DNA from: Thermodesulfobium narugense DSM 14796
Lineage (GTDB): Bacteria; Thermodesulfobiota; Thermodesulfobiia; Thermodesulfobiales; Thermodesulfobiaceae
Direction of reading: 5' to 3'
NCBI RefSeq assembly: GCF_000212395.1
Contig: NC_015499.1
Span: 771,501 to 835,500 of the forward strand
DNA: 64,000 nt
A program made the position numbers and the translations under genes. The notes under the pieces are model-generated. The model saw only the letters and a program-made list of their open reading frames with translations, was not told the origin of the DNA and did no database searches. Below are positions 35,536 through 45,132 of the stretch, piece after piece (position 1 is the stretch's first letter; each line of letters starts with the position of its first letter).

Positions 35536-38500
35536 GTTTTTACGATACCTATGAGGAATTGAAACCAGGACGAATATAAAGAAGATAATCTCAGACATTG
35601 AGAGTTTTTACGATACCTATGAGGAATTGAAACCGCTATTCGCTCAAGCTCACTAGTCGACATAAGCCGTTTTTACGATACCTATGAGGAATTGAAACAA
35701 AAAAGAAATAAGTTTGTCTTCTTCTGAAATATCGTTTTTACGATACCTATGAGGAATTGAAACCATTTCCATCTATACCAAGCCAGTTGTTCAGGAGTAA
35801 GTTTTTACGATACCTATGAGGAATTGAAACGCGTAAACTGTAATAAGTTTACACTCGTCGTCGTGTTTTTACGATACCTATGAGGAATTGAAACTGGGAT
35901 GGTCTGGGTCCAGCCCACACCAATCCCAGGTTTTTACGATACCTATGAGGAATTGAAACGCAGTTGGGACATGCGATGATGCCCACAATAATTTTTGTTT
36001 TTACGATACCTATGAGGAATTGAAACAATGACAATATAAATATTTTGTTTGATAGATTTGTCACAAGTTTTTACGATACCTATGAGGAATTGAAACTGTA
36101 ATCGTTAATGATATTTTCAATATCGATTTCTAAGTTTTTACGATACCTATGAGGAATTGAAACAAAGTTCTTTTTATTTCTCTTACAAAGTCGTTATCGT
36201 GTTTTTACGATACCTATGAGGAATTGAAACAAATTTCTTTAAATTTTTTGATGTCTTCTGTTACGTTTTTACGATACCTATGAGGAATTGAAACGAAAGT
36301 ATACGAAATACTTTCTGAATTGAAATTTCTCGTTTTTACGATACCTATGAGGAATTGAAACAGCTTTTTCACAAAAATTTTCATCATTTTATCCACGTTT
36401 TTACGATACCTATGAGGAATTGAAACGTAGAAGAAGCTGCTTGTCTTGGTTTCAAAACAACCAGTTTTTACGATACCTATGAGGAATTGAAACTGAATAA
36501 AGTGCTTGACAGAAAAAAAGAAAATGTAAGTTTTTACGATACCTATGAGGAATTGAAACTAATCTTGGAAGAACTGGTGGAGAAAGCACAGTTTCAGGTT
36601 TTTACGATACCTATGAGGAATTGAAACAGAAAGATTTACTGGTATTTCTGTTTTTGAAACTTTTTGTTTTTACGATACCTATGAGGAATTGAAACAGGAA
36701 AGTGTAAAAGACATATAAAACATCGTCCCTATAGTTTTTACGATACCTATGAGGAATTGAAACCTAAGAAAGAACTCCCTCAACCCCCAAGATCACTACT
36801 AGTTTTTACGATACCTATGAGGAATTGAAACCAATTTTGTTATTTGGTTGTGTTACAATTGTTTTTTGTTTTTACGATACCTATGAGGAATTGAAACGAA
36901 CTCTATAATATAGGCGACATGACAATATATGTTGAGTTTTTACGATACCTATGAGGAATTGAAACCTAAACAAGATATTAACGATATAGCAAATGCCTTA
37001 GTCCAGTTTTTACGATACCTATGAGGAATTGAAACAGTTCCTTGTCAGGGCAGGAAGTGTCCTGAAAAGGAAAGTTTTTACGATACCTATGAGGAATTGA
37101 AACTGGGTAAAACACTTGACAAGAAAAAAAGAAAAGAATAGTTTTTACGATACCTATGAGGAATTGAAACGTCGATAAGAAAAATTTATAAATATGAACA
37201 AAAAGTTTTTACGATACCTATGAGGAATTGAAACTATACGTCTTCTGACCATGACTGGCATGTGCATATATATGGTTTTTACGATACCTATGAGGAATTG
37301 AAACAAGGTAGCAACGTCTCCATTAACAAACCCTCATTGGGTTTTTACGATACCTATGAGGAATTGAAACGGAGCGCAGTTGTGGTTTCGAACTCTTCTT
37401 CGTCCAGGTTTTTACGATACCTATGAGGAATTGAAACACGAGCGTGCAAGAAAGAAACCAAGATGGTGGTGCGGCTGGTTTTTACGATACCTATGAGGAA
37501 TTGAAACATGAAACTTTTAAAAAAGGAGTGATATAAATGATGAGTTTTTACGATACCTATGAGGAATTGAAACAAAGCAATGAAAGAATATAGAGAAATT
37601 TCACTTCAGAGTTTTTACGATACCTATGAGGAATTGAAACTCGGATACTTCAAGTTATATAAAAAATTTCTTTAAGTTTTTACGATACCTATGAGGAATT
37701 GAAACGTTTTTGAAAAAACTGTAAAAGAACTTCTGAAAGGTTAGTTTTTACGATACCTATGAGGAATTGAAACTCTATTTTCTAATGCTGAAAAGGTATT
37801 TTCCCCTTGTTTTTACGATACCTATGAGGAATTGAAACACAGAAGAAATGAGATTAGCATTTAGAACTATTCAAAGTTTTTACGATACCTATGAGGAATT
37901 GAAACATCGTTCCCTTCACTATCAGATTTTGCAAATAGTTATGTTTTTACGATACCTATGAGGAATTGAAACAGTCAATCTGGGTCAACAGCACCAGTTT
38001 TTTCAAATGAGTTTTTACGATACCTATGAGGAATTGAAACTTTCAAATCCGTCACAATAGAAAGGGTCTGCTCCAGTTTTTACGATACCTATGAGGAATT
38101 GAAACCAACATTTTTTTCTAACATTGCAATATTTATTTTAGTTTTTACGATACCTATGAGGAATTGAAACCAGTTTTTTCAAAAATTAATTTCATTTTAC
38201 TCCTTCCGTTTTTACGATACCTATGAGGAATTGAAACACGAAAGAAGAGTATCAGGACCTCCTCGTCCTGAGTTTTTACGATACCTATGAGGAATTGAAA
38301 CACACAGGCGCAAAATTCTTCAAATAGAGGCACTTCAAGTTTTTACGATACCTATGAGGAATTGAAACGGACTAAATCCAGCACCCGGCCTTCTAGTAGA
38401 TTTTGGTTTTTACGATACCTATGAGGAATTGAAACAAAGTCAATATAGGTACTATAAGCATATAATATATTGTTTTTACGATACCTATGAGGAATTGAAA

Positions 38501-41177
38501 CGTTGATATGTCTATATAGACTTGAAGCATATAATATAGTTTTTACGATACCTATGAGGAATTGAAACCCGGCGATGTTGATGACCCGCAAAAAGAGGGG
38601 TTCGAGTTTTTACGATACCTATGAGGAATTGAAACAGAATACACGAGGGGGTTCTACCTTCCCTATTTTTTTGTTTTTACGATACCTATGAGGAATTGAA
38701 ACGGGATTTTGAGGGGGTGCTCTCATATGAGAGACTCCGTTTTTACGATACCTATGAGGAATTGAAACAGTTTAATGCTGATAACCCATATACAAAAACG
38801 CTGAGTTTTTACGATACCTATGAGGAATTGAAACAGACTTCCTTGTCCTGCTTAGGCAGGCAGAAGAAGTGTTTTTACGATACCTATGAGGAATTGAAAC
38901 GACGATAAGAAAAACTTATAAATATAAACAAAAAAAGTTTTTACGATACCTATGAGGAATTGAAACCGCAAGTGAACTCCCTGAAAAATATCTAAGGGGG
39001 TTCCGTTTTTACGATACCTATGAGGAATTGAAACTGGGATGGTCTGGGTCCAGCCCACACCAATCCCAGTAACGTTTTTACGATACCTATGAGGAATTGA
39101 AACATACTGTTATAAAGCGCTATTCACAATTACAAAGCGAGTTTTTACGATACCTATGAGGAATTGAAACTCATTTGCGCTCCGACGAAAGTCTTTTCAT
39201 CGACGAAAACCCCCGTTTTTACGATACCTATGAGGAATTGAAACAACAATGTTGTAGGATAAGGAATTGTTCCATCCAAGTTTTTACGATACCTATGAGG
39301 AATTGAAACTGTTTTTTTTAAATACGAGCGTTTTTTAAGCAATTAGGTTTTTACGATACCTATGAGGAATTGAAACGCACTTTTCAAAGAACTTTTAATT
39401 ATCAATACCAGTTTTTACGATACCTATGAGGAATTGAAACAAGATTTTCAGGGAGCTTTTTACGCAAGTGAACTCCCGTTTTTACGATACCTATGAGGAA
39501 TTGAAACATAATAGATGGTTCGTGCATTTTCCCGTCCTCTAAGTTTTTACGATACCTATGAGGAATTGAAACCAAAGAGGGAGTACAGGCAAATCCTCGC
39601 CCTCTTGAGTTTTTACGATACCTATGAGGAATTGAAACTGTCTAAGCTAAGAGTAAAATCTAAACTAGCATTAGGTTTTTACGATACCTATGAGGAATTG
39701 AAACCGTTTCCAATAGTATTTGTTCCTGCAGGTAGTGGTTGAGTTTTTACGATACCTATGAGGAATTGAAACTTGCAGGCGATGCACAATCAGGCATTTA
39801 TAAGTCAGGGTTTTTACGATACCTATGAGGAATTGAAACCATATATACTACCATAAATATGAGTATATATAAACAGTTTTTACGATACCTATGAGGAATT
39901 GAAACAGTAGAAAGCCATTTGATATAGGGGGGTCAATGTTTGGTTTTTACGATACCTATGAGGAATTGAAACGCTTTACAAAAAGAAACAGACCAAACCA
40001 ATTTAGCGTTTTTACGATACCTATGAGGAATTGAAACAACTCTTCTTCATCCAGGAATTGGCCCTTTTTGAGCCAAGTTTTTACGATACCTATGAGGAAT
40101 TGAAACCTACAATGTTTTTTGCTGCTAATCAAATGCCTTATGCATGTTTTTACGATACCTATGAGGAATTGAAACATAACAGCCCTAATACATTAGACAT
40201 CTACAACGATATGTTTTTACGATACCTATGAGGAATTGAAACTATTGATATCCTAACTGAGCAAAAATATTTTTAAGTTTTTACGATACCTATGAGGAAT
40301 TGAAACTATTGCTTTTAGGGTTGTTTTTTTGTTTTTTGTTTTGTGTTTTTACGATACCTATGAGGAATTGAAACTCGTTCAAGATATATAGCCTAACAGA
40401 TTATCTAAATGAGTTTTTACGATACCTATGAGGAATTGAAACTATATTTTTTATTTTTTTTATTATTATTATATATAGTTTTTACGATACCTATGAGGAA
40501 TTGAAACTTTCAATCATGTCTCTTTGAACGTTGCCACCTAAGTTTTTACGATACCTATGAGGAATTGAAACAGATTAAAGTTTGTAAAGGAAACGTATAC
40601 AAACAAAGTTTTTACGATACCTATGAGGAATTGAAACAAGGAAAGATATGGCATTGATGTACATACTATAAGAGTTTTTACGATACCTATGAGGAATTGA
40701 AACTTTTCAGATACATCAATACCATATAACATAATTTATAGTTTTTACGATACCTATGAGGAATTGAAACCTAAAATGGGCATGGTTTTTGAGCCTTGTT
40801 TACCACCGTTTTTACGATACCTATGAGGAATTGAAACTGGGATTGTTACAGAAGTAGAAGTAAGAGGGGATGAGTTTTTACGATACCTATGAGGAATTGA
40901 AACTGTAATTGTTTAGTGCTTGTTCGTTTTCAATTAATTTTGAGTTTTTACGATACCTATGAGGAATTGAAACAAGAACCTGTCTTTTTCTGTTGGTTCT
41001 TGTTCTTTTTCTGTTTTTACGATACCTATGAGGAATTGAAACACACTTCTTTACCATCCACTAGGATGGCAAGTTGCGTTTTTACGATACCTATGAGGAA
41101 TTGAAACCATTTCCAGCGATACCAAGCCAATTGTTCAGGGGTAATACGTTTTTACGATACCTATGAGGAATTGAAAC
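35536..41177 (+). CRISPR. CRISPR array, 85 repeats and 84 spacers
   Basis: 85 copies, counted by eye, of a 30-base repeat starting GTTTTTACGATACC and ending GAGGAATTGAAAC, all apparently identical. Spacers are about 34-40 bases. The ATTGAAAC end is the usual 8-base crRNA handle of type I-B and many type III systems, so transcription is left to right from the leader. Several spacer pairs overlap or are sequence variants (see findings). The array is interrupted on its older, leader-distal side by an IS21 element and continues with two more repeats at 43636. Confidence 0.99.
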
Positions 41178-41214
41178 TTTGGTGTATTTGATTCTGTATT
41201 TATGGTTGTTTTTG

Positions 41215-41221
41215 GTTTTTA
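41215..41221. repeat. Target-site duplication, left copy
   Basis: GTTTTTA directly abuts the left IS end at 41222 and is repeated at 43636-43642 directly after the right IS end. It equals the first seven bases of the CRISPR repeat. The 37-base segment 41178-41214 is therefore the complete preceding spacer. Confidence 0.85.
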
Positions 41222-41286
41222 TGTAAATTTTCATGTAAAATAGACCCAGTTTTTTCATGAAAAATGACCCACCTTAATATAAAATA

Positions 41287-41308
41287 CCCTACAAAATTTT
41301 TTGTAGGG
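41287..41308 (+). promoter_or_regulatory. Hairpin just upstream of istA
   Basis: CCCTACAA pairs perfectly with TTGTAGGG around a 6-base AT loop, ending only a few bases before the istA start and overlapping its ribosome site. It could sequester that site on transcripts that read in from the array, limiting transposase made from outside promoters. Inferred from position. Confidence 0.5.
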
Positions 41309-41318
41309 AGGATAAGAG

Positions 41319-42808
41319 GTGTTAAGGATGGAAGATTGGGTAACAATAATTAATCTGAAGAAACGTAATCCAAGTATGGGAACAAGAAAGATTGCAAAGA
41401 TTCTGGGAGTATCTCGCAATACTGTAAAAAGGGCTCTTAAGAGTGAAACCTATCCTTCCTATGAGCGGGGAAAGATGGTTTACAAGGAACTTGAATCATT
41501 TCATGAGTTTATCAAAGAGGCTTTTGTCTTTAAAAGACAACGAGTATCTGCAATCATATCTAACCTGAGATCTAAAGGCTACAATGGCTCTAACATAGCT
41601 GTTTACCGTTACATTAATGAACATTTCAAAGAGTTAAAAGGATATTTCTACAAAAACATAACGAGCCATATGAAACATCTCCTGGTGAACAAATGCAATA
41701 TGATTGGTCTGAATATACTGTAAGTTTTGGTTTAGAAAAAATAAAGGTTTATTTACATTCATTGATATTTGGTTATAGCAGAAAAAAGTTTCTTGACGTG
41801 AGCCTTAATATTACTCAGGGTACAATATTCACTATTTTACAAGAATCTTTTAAGGAAGCTGGTGGTATATGTAGAAGGATACAGGTGGACAACGCTAAAC
41901 AGTTTGTATCAAATCCAAGTCGTAACAATTTCAAGTGGAATGAAGCCTTTTTAAACTTTTGTGGATACTATGGCATAGAGGCTACCCGTTCAAGACCATA
42001 TTATCCTGAAAGCAAAGGAAAGGTAGAAAAACCATTTGACTTTATTGAGCACCACTTTATCAAAAATAATAATTTTGATTCGTTTGAAGATTTTTATTTT
42101 AAGCTGAAGAGATTTCAAGAGGAATTTAATAATCTTTATCACAGCACTATTAAGGGAGTCCCTAATCAGTTCTTTGAAAGAGAGAGAGAACTCTTAATTT
42201 CTTTGCCTGAAAAAGAGCTATTTTTATCATCATTTCTTGAATCAAGAAAGGTAACTTCAGATTGTCTAATAAGCTACAATGGTAACAGATATTCTGTACC
42301 GCATTATTTTTCAGGTAAAGATGCTTGGGTTACAACCTATAAAGGAATAAAGCTTTATATATACTCACAGACTAAGAAATTAATAGCTGAGCATACAATA
42401 CCAAAAAACAAAGGAAATATTGTAATAAACAAGAGCCATTACAAAAACTATAACAACATGGTAGAAGAGAGTTCCTTTGATAGTTTAAGTCACAGGTTTC
42501 TGGAGCACTTTTCTATGTTTAATGACAAAGATCTATTTCTAGATCGCATTAAAAACAAGAAAGGCTTAAATCCAAAATATCATTTAAGACATATTTTATC
42601 TCTTTTTGGATACTATGATACCTTATCCTGTATTTCAGTCATGCAGGAATGCATAAAATATGATATCTTTAACTACCATTTTGTTAAAGGTGAACTGCAA
42701 AAATATAGTCTTAAAGAAGATTCTTTATCCCTAACAATAAAAACAACTCAAATACCTTCTAAAAATGTAAAAAGGTCACTACAGGAGTATGCTTATGCAA
42801 AAGACTAA
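41319..42808 (+). pseudogene. istA: IS21 transposase IstA, frameshifted
   Basis: The first frame (41319-41723) encodes the N-terminus with a helix-turn-helix (MGTRKIAKILGVSRNTVKRAL). The integrase core continues in the -1 frame, readable from before 41663 (NEPYETSPGEQMQYDWSEY) to 42808. The DDE residues are present: QYDW, IQVDNAKQF and the Glu in YYPESKGKVEKP. The switch occurs near a run of five A at 41652-41656, so loss of one base, or a sequencing error, is the simple explanation. IS21 istA is normally one frame. The GTG start follows AGGGAGGA by six bases. Confidence 0.85.
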
Positions 42809-43568
42809 CAATCTTACAGAGGCAATAACGTATTACTGCAAAATATTATCTTTGCCTTTAATAAAGGATATATTCATAAAAGAAGCAGAAGATGCAGCAA
42901 AGAGCAAAATAAGCTATCAGCAGTTTTTGTACAACGTATTAAAAATTCAAGCGGATTCAAGGGTAGATAATTCTGTCAAGGCAAAGTTAAAAAAGGCAAA
43001 GTTCCCATTTATAAAGACTATAGAAGAGTATGACTTTAGTTTTCAGCCTGAAGTAGATGAAAAACTAATAAGAGAGCTGTGTAATCTAAATTTTATGGAT
43101 GATGCAAAAAATATCATATTTGTAGGACCTCCAGGAGTAGGTAAAACACACCTTGCAGTAGGGATAGGAGTAAGGGCAGCTCTTCAGAGAAAGAGAGTAT
43201 TATTCTTTACAGCAGAGGAATTGATGACAGAACTAATAAGAGCTAATATTAGCGCTAAGATAGCTGAGTATGTAGAATTACTGTCAAGAATAGACTTAAT
43301 AATAATTGATGAGCTTGGCTACCTTGAAGTCAACAAGTCTGCTTCATCTCTGTTTTTTAAACTTGTGTCAAAGAGATATGAAAAGAAATCTATAATATTG
43401 ACCACTAATAAGCCATTTGAAGAATGGGGTGAAATATTTGGAGATGATGTAGTAGCATCAGCAATATTAGACAGGTTGTTACATCACAGTTATCCCTTTT
43501 TGATAACTGGAAAGAGTTATAGAATGAAAGAACTCTTCAAAAAAATAGAAAGGGATAAAAAAGATTAA
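42795..43568 (+). CDS. istB: IS21 ATPase helper IstB
   Basis: A DnaC-like AAA+ ATPase of 257 residues that controls IstA target choice. Walker A VGPPGVGKTHLAV, Walker B LIIIDELGYLEV, sensor region ILTTNKPFEEWGEIFGD and arginine ILDRLLHHSY are intact. I start at ATG 42795 (MQKTNNLTEA), eight bases after CAGGAG; ATG 42789 would be too close to that site. It overlaps the end of istA by 14 bases. Confidence 0.94.
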   Translation: MQKTNNLTEAITYYCKILSLPLIKDIFIKEAEDAAKSKISYQQFLYNVLKIQADSRVDNSVKAKLKKAKFPFIKTIEEYDFSFQPEVDEKLIRELCNLNFMDDAKNIIFVGPPGVGKTHLAVGIGVRAALQRKRVLFFTAEELMTELIRANISAKIAEYVELLSRIDLIIIDELGYLEVNKSASSLFFKLVSKRYEKKSIILTTNKPFEEWGEIFGDDVVASAILDRLLHHSYPFLITGKSYRMKELFKKIERDKKD

Positions 43569-43635
43569 TTTTATGAGCAACAAGGGTGGGTTAAAATTCG
43601 TGATAAAAAAGGGTCAGTTTTCATGATAATTAACA

Positions 43636-43729
43636 GTTTTTACGATACCTATGAGGAATTGAAACACAAATGGAAATTTGCAGGGTTCTGGCCAAGCAAG
43701 TTTTTACGATACCTATGAGGAATTGAAAC
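43636..43729 (+). CRISPR. Distal CRISPR remnant, 2 repeats and 1 spacer
   Basis: Two identical copies of the same 30-base repeat at 43636-43665 and 43700-43729 with a 34-base spacer. They were the last two repeats of the main array before the IS21 insertion. The first copy is intact because the insertion duplicated its first seven bases. No degenerate terminal repeat is seen. Confidence 0.95.
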
Positions 43730-43797
43730 AGTAGTATTTGCAATAATCAATAGTTGATAAATTTAATTAAATATATCTACTTTGGGAGGTTTAAATT

Positions 43798-45132
43798 ATG
43801 GGATATAAATGTTTAGTATTACTTATAGGCACAAATCCATTGCCTAATTATGTTGTTGGGAGTTATTTAAAAGATAAGTATAATAAATTTATATTTATTT
43901 ATTCAAAAGAAGACGAAAAGATTAATCAGAGCAGTACAAGTGAATATGCTGAAAAGTTAAAAAAACATTTATATTTAAATAATAATGATTGTTCCCTATT
44001 GCCTCTTTCTGATATATCTAATCCAAATAGTATAAAAGATGATTTAAAAAATAAATTTCCAAAGGGAAATATTGATGAAGTTCATTTGAATTATACTGGT
44101 GGTACAAAAACTATGGTTGCACATGTTTATAATTTTCTAAAAGAAAAGTTTGGTGATAAATTTAATGCCTCTTATTTAGATGCAAGAACTTATAAACTTA
44201 TATATGATAATATCGAAGAAGATATAAGTCTAAAAGATAAAGTAAAAATAGACATAAATACACTTTTATCAATTCATTTATATGATAAAAATGTTAGCTT
44301 TGAAATTTATGATACATACAGTTATAAATCAAAATTCAAAAATGGTTTTGATGAAATATCACAGGAAATAGAAAAGGCTGTTAAAGATGGAAAAAGTGAA
44401 GAATTTATAAAATGGCTGGAGGATCCTTTTAGAAAAATTTTTAAAGGACCCGATAAAATTTTAGAAAATAAAGGCAAATTCAAGCAACACATTGATAATC
44501 TTTCCAAAAATAATGATTTATCACCTATAAATAAATTTAATGACAATACTCCTGATTTTATTTGGGATATTTTAAATGCATTTCCTGAAGATAAAAGAAT
44601 AAATGATGAGCAAAAATTATGGATACCGGATGACAGTATAACAAATAATAAAGCATTTTCTGAGCGTATAAAAGATACTGTAGAATTTTTAGATGGAAAA
44701 TGGTTTGAATGGTACATTTACAATGAAATAAGAAATGAATTATTGAATAGAGGATTAAAAGAAGAAGAACATTTAGGTATATCATTAAAAGCACAAAAAG
44801 GAAATTCGCCTAATTTTGAATTAGATATTTTCATAATAAATGGTTATCAGCTAGTAGGTTTGTCACTAACAACTTCAAAAAGACAAAGAGATTGCAAATT
44901 AAAAGGGTTTGAAGTAATTCATAGAGTAAGACAGATTGGCGGTGATGAAAGTAAAGCAATATTAATAACAGGACTAAAAAAAGAATATAAAGATGATAGT
45001 AATAGAGGCACTAAAAAATTGCAAGAAGATTTATCCTTTGTAACTGGAACAGCAGAGGATAAGATTATTGTTTTTGGTATAGATGATTGGGCAGATATTG
45101 GAGATAAAATTTGTAAGGAGGTATTTAGATGA
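43798..45132 (+). CDS. CARF-domain CRISPR ancillary nuclease (Card1/Can2-like)
   Basis: A 444-residue protein. The N-terminal CARF Rossmann-like domain (about 1-150) binds cyclic oligoadenylate in related proteins; KCLVLLIGTNPLPNYV and the hallmark NYTGGTKTM near residue 100 are present. The C-terminal part (about 310-440) reads FELDIFIINGYQLVGLSLTT, then CKLKGFEVIHRVRQIGGDES and AILITG, resembling the DUF1887/Card1 restriction-like fold. The usual E-x-K is not obvious. Ribosome site GGGAGG; the stop overlaps cas10. It is probably switched on by cOA made by the adjacent Cas10. Confidence 0.78.
   Translation: MGYKCLVLLIGTNPLPNYVVGSYLKDKYNKFIFIYSKEDEKINQSSTSEYAEKLKKHLYLNNNDCSLLPLSDISNPNSIKDDLKNKFPKGNIDEVHLNYTGGTKTMVAHVYNFLKEKFGDKFNASYLDARTYKLIYDNIEEDISLKDKVKIDINTLLSIHLYDKNVSFEIYDTYSYKSKFKNGFDEISQEIEKAVKDGKSEEFIKWLEDPFRKIFKGPDKILENKGKFKQHIDNLSKNNDLSPINKFNDNTPDFIWDILNAFPEDKRINDEQKLWIPDDSITNNKAFSERIKDTVEFLDGKWFEWYIYNEIRNELLNRGLKEEEHLGISLKAQKGNSPNFELDIFIINGYQLVGLSLTTSKRQRDCKLKGFEVIHRVRQIGGDESKAILITGLKKEYKDDSNRGTKKLQEDLSFVTGTAEDKIIVFGIDDWADIGDKICKEVFR

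Larger units (their letters stand above)
41222..43635. mobile_element. IS21-family insertion sequence inside the CRISPR array
   Basis: A 2414-bp element with istA (frameshifted) and istB. The ends start TGT and finish ACA. Left terminal TGTAAATTTTCATGTAAAA and right terminal (reverse complement) TGTTAATTATCATGAAAAC are imperfect inverted repeats ending in GACCC. A second copy of the TTTTCATGnAAAA...GACCC unit lies inside each end (41252-41270 left, degenerate 43588-43610 right), as in IS21 multiple end repeats. It is flanked by a 7-bp duplication. It has inserted at the leader-distal end, between spacer 85 and repeat 86. Confidence 0.93.

Noticed and set aside
35849-41104. Many open frames of 60-80 residues within the array, with recurring FQFLIGIVKT or FYDTYEELK
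   Set aside because: These are translations of the CRISPR repeat on either strand, not genes.
41640-41663. Programmed -1 frameshifting in istA
   Set aside because: The A-run is one base short of a canonical slippery heptamer and IS21 elements do not normally use frameshifting within istA; a plain indel is simpler.
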